Counted from the stretch's first letter, positions 1 through 7,826 are shown. The stretch: DNA of 22,857 nt from Desulfobacteraceae bacterium (GCA_003599475.1 QZKK01000115.1:1-22857); one strand, 5' to 3'. Made by a program: numbers and translations. The notes: generated from the sequence alone by a model not told the origin.

Positions 1-1
1 T

Positions 2-310
2 ATCCGGGAATATGCCGATGGAATGCTTCAATTCGGGGGAAGGGGAGATTCCTGGCATGCCGACGCCCGGTCCATCCATCGGGAATTGACGCGAAAGGAA
101 ATCGAGGATTTCCTGAGCCAGCCGGATCTCTGGAGAAAGCTTCTTAAAGACGTCCGGGAGCTGGAATCGACGCTCCTTGCCCAGGCGGAAGCCCTCAAGT
201 CCCGGAAAAATCTTTTCCTGAGCCAAGAGGGGGAGCTTCCCGGGGATTACCGGCAGCTCATCGAAGAATACTACAGGAAACTTTCGAAGGTATCCGGGGA
301 ACAAAGCTAG
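2..310 (+). CDS. C-terminal end of a large protein cut by the window edge
   Basis: The reading frame is open from base 2, upstream of the first ATG at 23, so the true start lies outside the window. About 102 residues are visible, ending in TAG at 308-310. The fragment is highly charged and predicted helical, with segments such as TRKEIEDFLSQPDLWRKLL and a tail containing YRQLIEEYYRKLS; no catalytic motif or membrane segment is seen. Its neighbour downstream is a VWA/amidotransferase-like membrane protein, a type of gene often found with MoxR, DUF58, BatA and large DUF4175-like membrane proteins. The tail would suit such a large partner, but this is inference from context. A 7-bp-period AT-rich repeat starts one base after the stop. 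Confidence 0.75.
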   Translation: MREYADGMLQFGGRGDSWHADARSIHRELTRKEIEDFLSQPDLWRKLLKDVRELESTLLAQAEALKSRKNLFLSQEGELPGDYRQLIEEYYRKLSKVSGEQS

Positions 311-311
311 T

Positions 312-355
312 TAGAATTTTAGATTTTAGAATTTTAGATTTTAGATTTTAGATTT
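312..355 (+). repeat. Heptad repeat array (TAGATTT)
   Basis: Six head-to-tail units read TAGAATTT, TAGATTT, TAGAATTT, TAGATTT, TAGATTT, TAGATTT without interruption. Two units carry one extra A, otherwise the period is exactly 7. The array begins one base after the stop of the upstream gene and ends about 58 bases before the ATG chosen for the next gene. Confidence 0.9.
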
Positions 356-413
356 GTTGGTCAAGGAATTTTGTCTTTGTGCGTGGGACTTCCTCTTTTT
401 GGAATTTGAATCG

Positions 414-2687
414 ATGGCGAATCTGACACAGCTTGCCCGGGGAGATTTTTCCCTGGGTACAGATCTTTCGGCCTGGGTGATCGTTGGAATTATTGCACTG
501 ATCGTAGGCGGGGTCTGGTTCCTCTACCGGCGGACCACCGTCGCGGTATCCCGCCCGCTGAAACTGCTGCTGGTTTCCTTGAAGTCCGCTGCATTGGTGC
601 TGCTTTTCCTCTGCCTGCTTCAGCCGCTTGTGATCCATTCCGTTCCGGTGCCGCAGAAGACCTACCTTGCGATTATGGTGGATGACTCCCGGAGCATGGC
701 GATACGGGATGCGGAAGGAGGTCGTTCCAGGAGGGATGCTGCAGCGGAGCTGCTTTACGGCAAAGGCGGCTTGATCGGCCGGCTGCAAAAGAATTTCGAA
801 TTGAAGATGTTTCGTTTCGACAAAGACGCTGCACCGCTTACAGGGATCGAAAACCTGTCGGCTTCAGGTTCCAGAAGCCGCCTTTACCAGAGCATGATGC
901 AGGTCGGGGCTGAGCTGGGCGGCATGTCTCCCTCAGGCCTTCTCCTCATCACCGATGGTGCCGACAATGGCGCCGAGGATCCGGTTCGTGCAGCCGGCCA
1001 GATGGGCTTTCCGGTGTTTACGGTGGGTGTCGGGCGCGAAGATGTCGAAAAAGACATCGAAATCGTAGATGTGAGCACCGCAAAGACGATTCTGGAAGAT
1101 GCAATCGTCGAGGTGAATGTCACGGTGCGAAGCCGAGGCTACCAGAAGCGAGAGGTCGACCTTCGAATCGAGGAAGGTGAAAAAATCACTGCCTCGAAGC
1201 GCATATTGCTCGAAAACGCGGATCAGACACAGCGATTTACATTGGAGCTTGCGCCGGAAAAGGAGGGGCCGCTGGTTTATACCGCAAGAATCCCGGAGCT
1301 CGCCGATGAAATCGTAACGGAGAACAACCGATGGTCCTTTCTTGTGGACAACACACCGAAGCGGCTTCACATTCTCTACATCGAGGGGCATCCGCGAAAC
1401 GAATACAAATACATCCGGCGGGCAGTCGAAGCGGACAAGACCCTGCGCCTGGCAAGCTATCTGCAAACCGGGCCCCAGAAGTTTTTAAGGCAGGGAATCG
1501 CATCTGCGGAAGAGCTGAAAGCAGGGTTTCCGAGCCGTGAAGAGGACCTTTTCAAATATCATGCGATTGTTTTCGGGGATATTCCCCAGCACTTTTTCAC
1601 CGCCGAACAACTGGCTCTCGTCCGGGAGTTTGTCTCCAGAAGGGGCGGCGGGTTTCTGATGATCGGAGGATCCACCGCCTTCGACGAAGCGTATATCGAA
1701 ACCCCCATTGCGGATCTTTTACCGGTCACACTGGTGCCTGAAACAGAGCTTCCTGCACAACTCCGGGGGGGAGCCGGCAAGGGGAACAATCCGACCGGTG
1801 AAAAGTTTCATCTGCATCTGACGGGAGACGGTGAGCAGGATCCGCTGCTTCGCATGGGGCCGCTCGGAGATTTGAACCGCGAATGGTGGGAGAAGATGCC
1901 GGCCCTTCAGGGCGTCAATGCCACCGGCAGGCGAAAGGCCGGCGCCACCGTGCTGGCCGTTCATCCGAGGCTCCGATTTCAAAACGAGCCTCTTCCGGTC
2001 ATCGCCTATCAGCGCTACGGCCGGGGGCGGACCATGGCCGTTGCCACAGCCAGCACCTGGCGCTGGCAGATGCTCATGCCTTACGACGACACCTCGCACG
2101 AGCGATTTTGGCGGCAGATTCTCCGCTGGCTGGCCCAATCTTCTCAAGACCGGATCGAGCTGCGCCTGGATCGGACCGCATACAGTCCCGGCGAAGATGT
2201 CATCGCTCAGATTCAGGTGTTCGACAAAGCCTTCAACGCCATAGACGATGCAACGGTATCGTTGAAAATAACGGAACCGGACGGCATCCGGCGCGATATC
2301 CGGCTGATACGATCAGGGGAAAAAGAAGGCATCCTGACCGGCGTCTTTACCGTCCAAAAGGAAGGTGTCTTTGAAGCCGATATCTCATCTGAAACGGCTG
2401 CAGGGGAAGCTTCCGAGACCTTAAGGTTTCTGGTGACCCGGCCGCATGTGGAATATCACAATGCCGCCATGGATGCCGCCCAATTGAAGCGCATCGCTGC
2501 TGCAGGCGGCGGCAGGTTTTATACCGTCGACGATGCAATGCGGATCACAGAGGATGCGACAGCGCTGCAGAAAATCATTACCGTCAAAAACGAACAGGAT
2601 CTCTGGAATATTCCGGCGGTTCTGGTTTTCCTGATTCTGATTTTGGGTCTGGAATGGTACATGCGGCGGCAAAAAGGGATGTCATGA
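414..2687 (+). CDS. Membrane-anchored VWA / glutamine amidotransferase-like protein
   Basis: About 757 residues. Two N-terminal membrane segments (roughly residues 20-43 and 52-76) are followed by a von Willebrand A-like domain. That domain has a MIDAS-type DxSxS motif (VDDSRSM) and a second metal-site strand (LLLITDGADNG). The middle holds a class-I-glutamine-amidotransferase-like fold, recognisable by HAIVFGDIP and RRGGGFLMIGG; no catalytic Cys-His pair is obvious, so it is probably non-enzymatic. A Big/CARDB-like beta region and a C-terminal membrane helix (about residues 730-750) with a basic tail complete it. Related proteins occur with MoxR ATPases and BatA-type proteins and are thought to act in envelope assembly or stress. 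The ATG at 414 is preferred over an in-frame TTG at 354 that falls inside the heptad repeat; neither has a strong ribosome site. The stop overlaps the next start (ATGA). Confidence 0.88.
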   Translation: MANLTQLARGDFSLGTDLSAWVIVGIIALIVGGVWFLYRRTTVAVSRPLKLLLVSLKSAALVLLFLCLLQPLVIHSVPVPQKTYLAIMVDDSRSMAIRDAEGGRSRRDAAAELLYGKGGLIGRLQKNFELKMFRFDKDAAPLTGIENLSASGSRSRLYQSMMQVGAELGGMSPSGLLLITDGADNGAEDPVRAAGQMGFPVFTVGVGREDVEKDIEIVDVSTAKTILEDAIVEVNVTVRSRGYQKREVDLRIEEGEKITASKRILLENADQTQRFTLELAPEKEGPLVYTARIPELADEIVTENNRWSFLVDNTPKRLHILYIEGHPRNEYKYIRRAVEADKTLRLASYLQTGPQKFLRQGIASAEELKAGFPSREEDLFKYHAIVFGDIPQHFFTAEQLALVREFVSRRGGGFLMIGGSTAFDEAYIETPIADLLPVTLVPETELPAQLRGGAGKGNNPTGEKFHLHLTGDGEQDPLLRMGPLGDLNREWWEKMPALQGVNATGRRKAGATVLAVHPRLRFQNEPLPVIAYQRYGRGRTMAVATASTWRWQMLMPYDDTSHERFWRQILRWLAQSSQDRIELRLDRTAYSPGEDVIAQIQVFDKAFNAIDDATVSLKITEPDGIRRDIRLIRSGEKEGILTGVFTVQKEGVFEADISSETAAGEASETLRFLVTRPHVEYHNAAMDAAQLKRIAAAGGGRFYTVDDAMRITEDATALQKIITVKNEQDLWNIPAVLVFLILILGLEWYMRRQKGMS

Positions 2688-3724
2688 GCATATCCGCCCG
2701 GAAATATCTGACGGCAGGCTGCCTGATCGTGCTTTTATCGGCTGTCCGCCCTTCGGCAGCCGGGCAGCGGGACTATTTCCTCCCGCAGCCGGATACTGAA
2801 AAGCATGTGGTGATGTTGACCGGCACTGCTGCAGAGGAAAAGCACGCGAAGCGATTCCGCGAGTGGTCGCTTCGACTCCATGATGTTCTCACCGGTTCGT
2901 ACGGTTACCGGCCGGAACGCATCACCCTGCTGCTCGGCGCGGGAGACCCTGCGGAATCGAGGGTTTCGGGGGCTTGCAAAAAAGAGACGATCGTCGAAGC
3001 CATCGATCGTCTTGCCGGCGCCGCAAAACCGGGAGATCAGATTCTCTTTATCCTGATCGGGCACGGCACCAGCAATGAGGACGGAGCCAAATTCAATATC
3101 GAGGGTCCGGATATCACCGGGGAGGCGTTCGGGAAGCTGCTTGAAGTCTTTTCACGGCAGGATATCGTCGTTGTCAACACCACCAGCGCGAGTTACCCCT
3201 TCTGCGCGGCACTTTCCGCACCTGGGCGCGTGATCCTGTCCGCCACCCGATCCCGCGCCGAAAAATACGACACCTTCTTTGCTCAGTATTTGATCGAAGC
3301 CTTTGAGAACCGTAGAGCGGACCGGGATAAAAACATGCGGGTATCCATGTGGGAAGCCTTTCAATACGCAAGAATGCGTTTAGAAAAATGGTATACGGAC
3401 AACAACCGCATTCCATCCGAGCACTCCACACTCGACGATAACGGAGATGCATTGCTGAGCCCGGAGCCGGATCCCACCAAAAACGACGGCAGCCTGGCCC
3501 AGATCGCTTATCTGGACGTTACACCGAAAAGCGCTTCGCCGTCCGGACCGGAAGCGCCGGCGGCAATCGAGCTGATCCATCGGGTGCATGCGCTCGAAAG
3601 AGCCGTTTTCCTGCTCAGAAGCCGCAAATCGGGGATTGCCGCAGGGGAGTACAAAAAAGAGATGGAAACGCTTCTCATCGATCTGGCCAAAACAAGCCGC
3701 GATCTGAGAAAGACTCGGAACTGA
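2684..3724 (+). CDS. Secreted caspase-like (clan CD) protein, apparently without catalytic cysteine
   Basis: 346 residues, starting at the ATG that overlaps the previous stop (ATGA, 2684-2687), which implies translational coupling. A signal peptide is visible (residues 1-26, hydrophobic CLIVLLSAV then PSAAG), so the protein is probably periplasmic. The fold follows the caspase/legumain pattern: a strand KHVVMLTG, a helix, then ILFILIGHGTS with the presumed catalytic His127. The second strand is QDIVVVNTTSAS, where active enzymes have a D/N-x-C-x-S/G pattern; here Thr167 occupies the cysteine position. The nearest cysteine is Cys174 in PFCAAL. The C-terminal third is polar and ends in a charged helix. 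It may be a pseudo-enzyme or scaffold working with the upstream VWA protein. The fold call is fairly secure; the function is unknown. Confidence 0.82.
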   Translation: MSISARKYLTAGCLIVLLSAVRPSAAGQRDYFLPQPDTEKHVVMLTGTAAEEKHAKRFREWSLRLHDVLTGSYGYRPERITLLLGAGDPAESRVSGACKKETIVEAIDRLAGAAKPGDQILFILIGHGTSNEDGAKFNIEGPDITGEAFGKLLEVFSRQDIVVVNTTSASYPFCAALSAPGRVILSATRSRAEKYDTFFAQYLIEAFENRRADRDKNMRVSMWEAFQYARMRLEKWYTDNNRIPSEHSTLDDNGDALLSPEPDPTKNDGSLAQIAYLDVTPKSASPSGPEAPAAIELIHRVHALERAVFLLRSRKSGIAAGEYKKEMETLLIDLAKTSRDLRKTRN

Positions 3725-3760
3725 CGCTTCATCACATCTGCCGTAGCAGACCGGATACGC

Positions 3761-4513
3761 TTAACGGCGCACAAACAGAACCGTTTGTTTTTTCTCATCG
3801 AAACCATCGCTGCCGTTTGTTATCACCTGCATGTCCCACCGCTCACCGAACCGGTGCCGGACATAGTCCAGGGATAGAAAATGACGGGCGAGAACGAATT
3901 GAGCCGGATAATAATCCAGCAATCTGCTCCGACTGCCGCCCAGGTGTTTGTCGATAACGTAAACCGGCCGCAGGGAAAGCAGCATTTGCTCTTTCGAAAG
4001 CGCTTCCATGACATCGAGGCAGCTTCGCAAAAAGCCGCTGCGAACGGTAAATTTACCGATGAAATCGATCATCATGCCTAGGTCGTATGGCCGGCTACAG
4101 TTGAGACGCGTCAGGTCTTCTTCCAGGAAATCCACATTCTTCAGCCCGAAAAGCCCCTTGAGAATTCGGCATCCGCGAATGATACGCGCATCGATGTCGA
4201 CCCCAAGCACATGGGCAGCCCCCCTGCGAGCGGCGTAGAAGCTGAATGCGCCGAAATTGCACCCGATATCGATGACCCGCTTGCCTGCAAAAAGCTCACC
4301 GGGCAGCTCATCGCCAAGGCCGTCCTCAGGGTCCCCGATGCCATGGGCCAGCAGGCGTCCCCGCGGATCATAAATCGGCCGCCAGATGCCGCCTTGGCCC
4401 ACATCCGCCAAAATGGCGATCAACTCGTTTAAGTCTGTCTGATCACCAGGTGTTCTCATTTTGCCGTATGTCTCGTCCAATGGATCGGTACCCCTGCGGC
4501 CGCCACGTTTCAC
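3761..4513 (-). CDS. Class I SAM-dependent methyltransferase
   Basis: 250 residues from a GTG at 4513 whose bases overlap the TGA of the lipoprotein gene (GTGA). A purine-rich GGAAAAG lies just upstream. An alternative ATG at 4459 would remove 18 residues. Motif I is clear at about residues 79-87 (VIDIGCNFGAF), with the acidic residue ending strand 2 in GVDID, and motif-IV-like PYDLGMMIDFIGKF. These features give a Rossmann-fold methyltransferase that binds S-adenosylmethionine. The C-terminal part (LDYYPAQFVLARHFLSLDYV) is not one I can tie to a substrate. It is co-transcribed with an SH3-domain lipoprotein, which does not reveal the target. It converges with the caspase-like gene across 36 bases. 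Confidence 0.87.
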   Translation of the reverse strand: MKRGGRRGTDPLDETYGKMRTPGDQTDLNELIAILADVGQGGIWRPIYDPRGRLLAHGIGDPEDGLGDELPGELFAGKRVIDIGCNFGAFSFYAARRGAAHVLGVDIDARIIRGCRILKGLFGLKNVDFLEEDLTRLNCSRPYDLGMMIDFIGKFTVRSGFLRSCLDVMEALSKEQMLLSLRPVYVIDKHLGGSRSRLLDYYPAQFVLARHFLSLDYVRHRFGERWDMQVITNGSDGFDEKKQTVLFVRR

Positions 4514-5187
4514 TTTCTTTTCCGTTTATTTGCGCTGCGGCCGGATTTTTCATAGAAATCGACTTTGCGCTGATAATAGGAATTACACGGATCGAGAGCC
4601 GAAAGTTTTTTGTAGAGCCGCAAATTTTCCATCCAGTCTGATTGAGGAATCGGCTTTACGATCGCTTCAAGCCGGGCGATCTCGGGTGCATGCTCCTTTC
4701 GCCTCTTTTCGGCGTCGATTTTAACGGTGCGATCGTTAGTGACCCAGTTTGCCTGGACCCATCCCGTAAAATCCTCATCGACTCCCTTTACGTGCAGCCA
4801 ACGATCCTGAAGGGCCAAAACCATAAATTCGGACCCGATGCAAAAGACCTTCAGAATTTTGCCGTCTCCGGATGGATTCGACCGCAATGGTATGGATCGT
4901 ACAATATGTGTACGATAATTTACAAAAACCGTATCTCCTTCTTTCGGCAGATAGGCATTGCCTGCGTCCAGCGTCTCCTCTGCGATGCCATCCAAGGGTC
5001 GTGCATCCTCTTTTTTTTCCACCCGGCTCTTTTCGACATCTTCCGCTTTCAATTGAACTTTTTGCGGGTCTTCATCCGCTGCCTTAGCCGGGAAATGCTC
5101 TTTTTTTTCAACCGTTCCTATCGTCGAGCCACATCCGGAGAAAATAAAAAGACAAACGATCGACAGGATGATTTTGTTTTTTCTCAT
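4510..5187 (-). CDS. SH3-domain lipoprotein
   Basis: 225 residues. The N-terminus is a lipoprotein signal peptide (MRKNKIILSI..., lipobox FSGC with the acylated Cys19). A polar, Lys/Glu-rich linker follows (about 20-80). A bacterial SH3 domain comes next, about residues 85-155, with the typical RSIPLRSNPSGDGKIL and WLHVKGVDEDFTGWVQANWV segments. The C-terminus is a basic helical region ending in KRKRK. Such proteins sit on the inner or outer membrane facing the periplasm and often bind peptidoglycan or protein partners. A GGAGGGAG ribosome site is present, rather distant (about 11-14 bases) from the ATG. The gene is first in a two-gene unit with the methyltransferase. Lipoprotein and SH3 assignments are secure; the partner is unknown. 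Confidence 0.9.
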   Translation of the reverse strand: MRKNKIILSIVCLFIFSGCGSTIGTVEKKEHFPAKAADEDPQKVQLKAEDVEKSRVEKKEDARPLDGIAEETLDAGNAYLPKEGDTVFVNYRTHIVRSIPLRSNPSGDGKILKVFCIGSEFMVLALQDRWLHVKGVDEDFTGWVQANWVTNDRTVKIDAEKRRKEHAPEIARLEAIVKPIPQSDWMENLRLYKKLSALDPCNSYYQRKVDFYEKSGRSANKRKRK

Positions 5188-5640
5188 GATATTTTAGACT
5201 CCCTCCAACTGGAGCGACCAAGACGCTGGCCTCAGTTAGCTTAACGGGAACATAAAATCAAGGATTAAGGTTTGATTCGAACGGGTCGGTTGCCGTTCAG
5301 AGGCAGTCTTTTTCTTGTAAGGCGCCTTTTCTAAGAAATATCTTAGAAGAATTCATTGTTTCCCCGATTGCAGAAATCTATTTATCGGCGCTTAATTGCT
5401 TATGCGACCTCCATTGAATCGGCAATGATGTCTTCAAACATATTACGGGCAGGGGGAAAATCGGGCCGAATCGATGGCTCGTGATGAAGAAGATCGATTC
5501 GAGTGTCTAGGCGATCGGTGACCGGCTTGATTCGCAACCTATCCGGCTCCGTCGAGGCTGTTCAACTTTCAAACGGCTTAATCCACCATAGGTGTTCACG
5601 TCTTATCGGCGATTTATTGGTCAACCAAAGAAGGGATATA
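5188..5640. other. Divergent intergenic region between SH3 lipoprotein and response regulator
   Basis: A 453-base stretch with no convincing gene. It must hold the promoters for the lipoprotein (minus) and the response regulator (plus), but I see no pair of -35/-10 boxes good enough to call. It contains the two adjacent palindromes listed separately at 5319-5348 and an AAGAAGGGA ribosome site just before the regulator ATG at 5641. No tRNA, heptad array or small ORF is supported. Confidence 0.6.
5319..5348. promoter_or_regulatory. Two abutting palindromes, candidate operator
   Basis: AAGGCGCCTT (5319-5328) is a perfect 10-bp palindrome. It is followed directly by TTCTAAGA-AATA-TCTTAGAA (5329-5348), perfect 8-bp arms around a 4-base spacer. 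They lie between two divergent genes, about 140 and 290 bases from the starts. The symmetry suits a dimeric DNA-binding protein; the AT-rich arm is less convincing as a terminator because no T-run follows. Confidence 0.4.
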
Positions 5641-6303
5641 ATGATGCGAGACAAGAAAAGTGTCTTTATTGCAGAAGATCATACCATCCTCAGGCAGGGA
5701 TTGAAGACTCTTCTGAACGAAAACGACGATTTGGAAGTCGTCGGAGAAGCTGCAGACGGGCTGGAGGCCATCCGCGGCCTGCAAGGTTTATCCCCGGATA
5801 TCGCACTCCTCGACTTGAGCATGCCCCGCATGGACGGGCTGTCGGTCATCAAGGAGGTCAAGCGGCAGAATCCGGAAACAAAGATTGTGGCACTGACGAT
5901 GCATAAAGACGAGGAGTATGTCCTGGAAGCATTCAGATCCGGTGCAAATGGATACTGCTTGAAATCTTCAAGCCAAAATGAACTTCTGATGGCGATTCGC
6001 TCCGTCTTGTCCGGTAAAACTTACGTAAGCCCCGAAGTCTCGGAAAAAGTACTGGAAGGATACCTTGAGACCAAAAAAAGGATCAAGGAGAGATCCTCAT
6101 GGGATACGCTGACCCAGCGCGAAAAGGAGGTCTTGAAGCTTGTCGGCGAAGGGTACCGAAACAAGGAGATCGCCGATTACCTGTGCATCAGTGTCAAGAC
6201 CGTAGAGAAGCACAGAGCCAACATCATGCAAAAGCTGGATCTGCACAGCGGCTCCGCATTGACTGCTTATGCGATCGAGAAAGGACTGGTCGTGATGCAG
6301 TAG
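5641..6303 (+). CDS. NarL/FixJ-family response regulator
   Basis: 220 residues from the ATG at 5641, chosen because AAGAAGGGA lies six bases upstream and because homologues start at the receiver domain; the frame is open further upstream but without a plausible start. The receiver domain (about 5-122) has the acidic pair Glu12-Asp13, phospho-acceptor Asp58 (ALLDLSMP) and Lys108 (GYCLK). The C-terminal LuxR-type helix-turn-helix (about 148-212) has LTQREKEVLKLVGEGYRNKEIA and the recognition helix SVKTVEKHRANIMQKL. It should be a phosphorylation-dependent transcription factor. No kinase is adjacent; the nearest candidate is the NarX-class hybrid kinase at 8749, separated by two genes on different strands, so the pairing is only a suggestion. 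Confidence 0.93.
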   Translation: MMRDKKSVFIAEDHTILRQGLKTLLNENDDLEVVGEAADGLEAIRGLQGLSPDIALLDLSMPRMDGLSVIKEVKRQNPETKIVALTMHKDEEYVLEAFRSGANGYCLKSSSQNELLMAIRSVLSGKTYVSPEVSEKVLEGYLETKKRIKERSSWDTLTQREKEVLKLVGEGYRNKEIADYLCISVKTVEKHRANIMQKLDLHSGSALTAYAIEKGLVVMQ

Positions 6304-6340
6304 ACCGGGTTTCCCCGGAGCACCCGCGGATCGCCTGAAG

Positions 6341-7504
6341 TCATGAGGAAGGCCGGGAATAGCGGCCGATCTCATATGCCGAGTCGAACATGGCCGCCAC
6401 GTTTTCGGGCGGCACTTCCGGCTGGATGTTGTGGACCGAACAGACCACGTATCCGCCTCCGGGCCCCAGATCGCTAAACCGGTGACGGACTTCTTCCCGC
6501 ACATCCTCAGGAGATCCATGCGGGAGCACCTCGCGGGTGTCGATGGCTCCCCAGAATGCGAGCCTCCCACCGAAGTCCGCTTTCAATCTCCGGGTATCTC
6601 CCATGCCGGCGGCGGAGACTTGTATCGGATTCAATGCTTCTACGCCGATCTCAATGAAATCCTCGATCAGGGGGTAAACCGCACCGTCACAGTGGTAGAA
6701 CCGTTTGGCCGGGGTTTTCGATTTGAAGAATTCGAAGGTTTTCTTTTGAAGCGGCTTGATCAGTTTACGATACATCTTGGGAGAGACGATGGTCCGATCG
6801 ATCATGCCGAGGTCATCGCTGCTCACCATGACGATATCGATATTTTCCCCCACTTCTTCAAGGGCCCTTTCGGCCATGCGCAGCCGGATGTCGAGATACC
6901 GTTCCATTAATGCAGACGCAAATTCAGGATTGGCCGCCAGATCCATGTAGAAATTCTCCCACCCCCTCAGTTCGGCGCATCTGAGAAAAAAGGCGCAGTT
7001 GACCTGAAGGATCACCGCATAGTCGGTATCTTCATGCAGGACCTTGGTCTTTTCTTTTAGTCCGCGATATCTTCCCGGGTCTTCCGGATCCGGCCATTTA
7101 TGGCGATCGATCGCCGATAAGGAGTCGTCACAGGCAAGGGGCGATCCGGTGAGATCGTAATAAAACCCCCCCTTGGGGCGGGTGCGGATTACCCCCCATT
7201 CATCCCGGTAGCTGTTTTCGCCGACCGGCTCGTCTCTCCAATGAACCGGAGCGCCGAGATCGATGCGCCTGAAATCGATACGAAACCGCTTGAGCACGTC
7301 TTCATCGACGAGGGCGGTCTGACCCAGTTTGCTCAGAACCCGGATAGGACGTTCCGGAAAACCGAGGTGCCTGATCAGGTTCTTATAGGCGGTTATGGTA
7401 ATCGCATCGCCCGCGGCCTGTCCAAGGTCTAAGGGAACCCGATCCGGCTCCTCCAGGTTCAACGCGGTCATCGCACGCTCTCGAGGGGTCATCTCTGCCG
7501 GCAT
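6341..7504 (-). CDS. Uroporphyrinogen decarboxylase family protein (methyltransferase-like)
   Basis: 387 residues. The ATG at 7504 is preferred because AAGGAGG sits four bases upstream; the frame runs on to 7546 without a better start. The N-terminus MTPRERAMTALNLEEPDRVPLDLG is the usual opening of URO-D superfamily proteins that include the corrinoid/coenzyme M methyltransferases (MtaA, CmuA-like). The metal-binding region, where H-x-C-G is typical of the methyltransferases, here reads FYHCDGAVYPLI, i.e. His-Cys-Asp-Gly. The C-terminus has GGGYVVCSVHNIQPEVPPENV, typical of the anaerobe-expanded subgroup. It is unlikely to be the haem enzyme HemE. The substrate is unknown; O-demethylation or methyl transfer to a corrinoid is the best family-based guess. 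A promoter and a hairpin next to the ribosome site are listed separately. Confidence 0.9.
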   Translation of the reverse strand: MPAEMTPRERAMTALNLEEPDRVPLDLGQAAGDAITITAYKNLIRHLGFPERPIRVLSKLGQTALVDEDVLKRFRIDFRRIDLGAPVHWRDEPVGENSYRDEWGVIRTRPKGGFYYDLTGSPLACDDSLSAIDRHKWPDPEDPGRYRGLKEKTKVLHEDTDYAVILQVNCAFFLRCAELRGWENFYMDLAANPEFASALMERYLDIRLRMAERALEEVGENIDIVMVSSDDLGMIDRTIVSPKMYRKLIKPLQKKTFEFFKSKTPAKRFYHCDGAVYPLIEDFIEIGVEALNPIQVSAAGMGDTRRLKADFGGRLAFWGAIDTREVLPHGSPEDVREEVRHRFSDLGPGGGYVVCSVHNIQPEVPPENVAAMFDSAYEIGRYSRPSS

Positions 7505-7513
7505 ATCGCCTCC

Positions 7514-7530
7514 TTGGTCAAGTCGACCAA
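7514..7530 (-). promoter_or_regulatory. Inverted repeat abutting the ribosome site of the URO-D gene
   Basis: TTGGTC-AAGTC-GACCAA has perfect 6-bp arms and a 5-base centre. On the minus strand its 3' arm runs directly into GGAGG, the ribosome-binding site of the URO-D-family gene. It could act as an operator in DNA or as a small RNA hairpin affecting initiation. Confidence 0.35.
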
Positions 7531-7591
7531 CCTTTAAACCTTTCAATCCCGCCGCAAGCGGGAGACCGGTGAACGGTTGCTATTTTTCAGT

Positions 7592-7620
7592 ATCATATTT
7601 TTCGTTTCATAACCGGTCAA
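7592..7620 (-). promoter_or_regulatory. Sigma-70-type promoter of the URO-D-family gene
   Basis: On the minus strand TTGACC (plus-strand 7615-7620) and TATGAT (7592-7597) each match five of six consensus bases and are separated by exactly 17 bases. Transcription would start near 7585, giving a leader of about 80 bases before the ATG at 7504. Confidence 0.6.
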
Positions 7621-7777
7621 TAACTTTATCGCGGGTTGCCGTGTTTTCCACAAACGGTGGCGCACGGGATCGGAGCTTGAAAGCAAATTCGACCGGAAGG
7701 CGGCAGGATTCCGGTGATTTCCTCTTGCTCTTTGCATCCATCTCAGCTATTTTTTTCTCATCGAATTCTTTTCTCAT
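7607..7777 (-). CDS. Possible small ORF, unrecognised
   Basis: A 56-residue frame from ATG at 7777, starting MRKEFDEKKIAEMDAKSKRK and ending KVIDRL. Codon choice looks like the neighbours, and GAGAGG lies three bases before the ATG. The N-terminal half is highly charged. Against it: the 3' end overlaps the -35 box of the URO-D promoter, no family is recognised, and a gene remnant or chance ORF would look the same. It accounts for part of an otherwise gene-free 383-base stretch (7505-7887). Confidence 0.22.
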   Translation of the reverse strand: MRKEFDEKKIAEMDAKSKRKSPESCRLPVEFAFKLRSRAPPFVENTATRDKVIDRL

Positions 7778-7805
7778 CGACCTCTCATACAGCAAGCGTT
7801 CAGGG

Positions 7806-7826
7806 GGGTCAAAGGTTCAAGGTTCA
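7806..7826 (+). repeat. Short heptad repeat (AGGTTCA)
   Basis: Two perfect adjacent AGGTTCA units (7813-7826) are preceded in register by a degenerate one, GGGTCAA. It lies about 60 bases before the Fe-S protein start. It is the smallest of the four 7-bp-period arrays and would not be called on its own. Confidence 0.5.

Noticed and set aside
354..413. N-terminal extension of the VWA protein from TTG
   Set aside because: The TTG lies at the end of the heptad array, has no ribosome site, and the added residues do not resemble the start of the family.
3737..3750. Small hairpin TCTGC-CGTA-GCAGA between the caspase-like and methyltransferase genes
   Set aside because: The 5-bp stem without a T-run is expected by chance.
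5265..5300. tRNA T-arm-like GATTCGAACGGG sequence
   Set aside because: No cloverleaf with acceptor, D and anticodon arms can be drawn on either strand around it.
5503..5640. N-terminal extension of the response regulator
   Set aside because: The added 46 residues are not part of the receiver fold, and the ATG at 5641 has a good ribosome site.
6305..6318. Small hairpin CCGGG-TTTC-CCCGG between the convergent regulator and URO-D genes
   Set aside because: The stem is only 5 bp and no T-run follows, so it is too weak to call a terminator.
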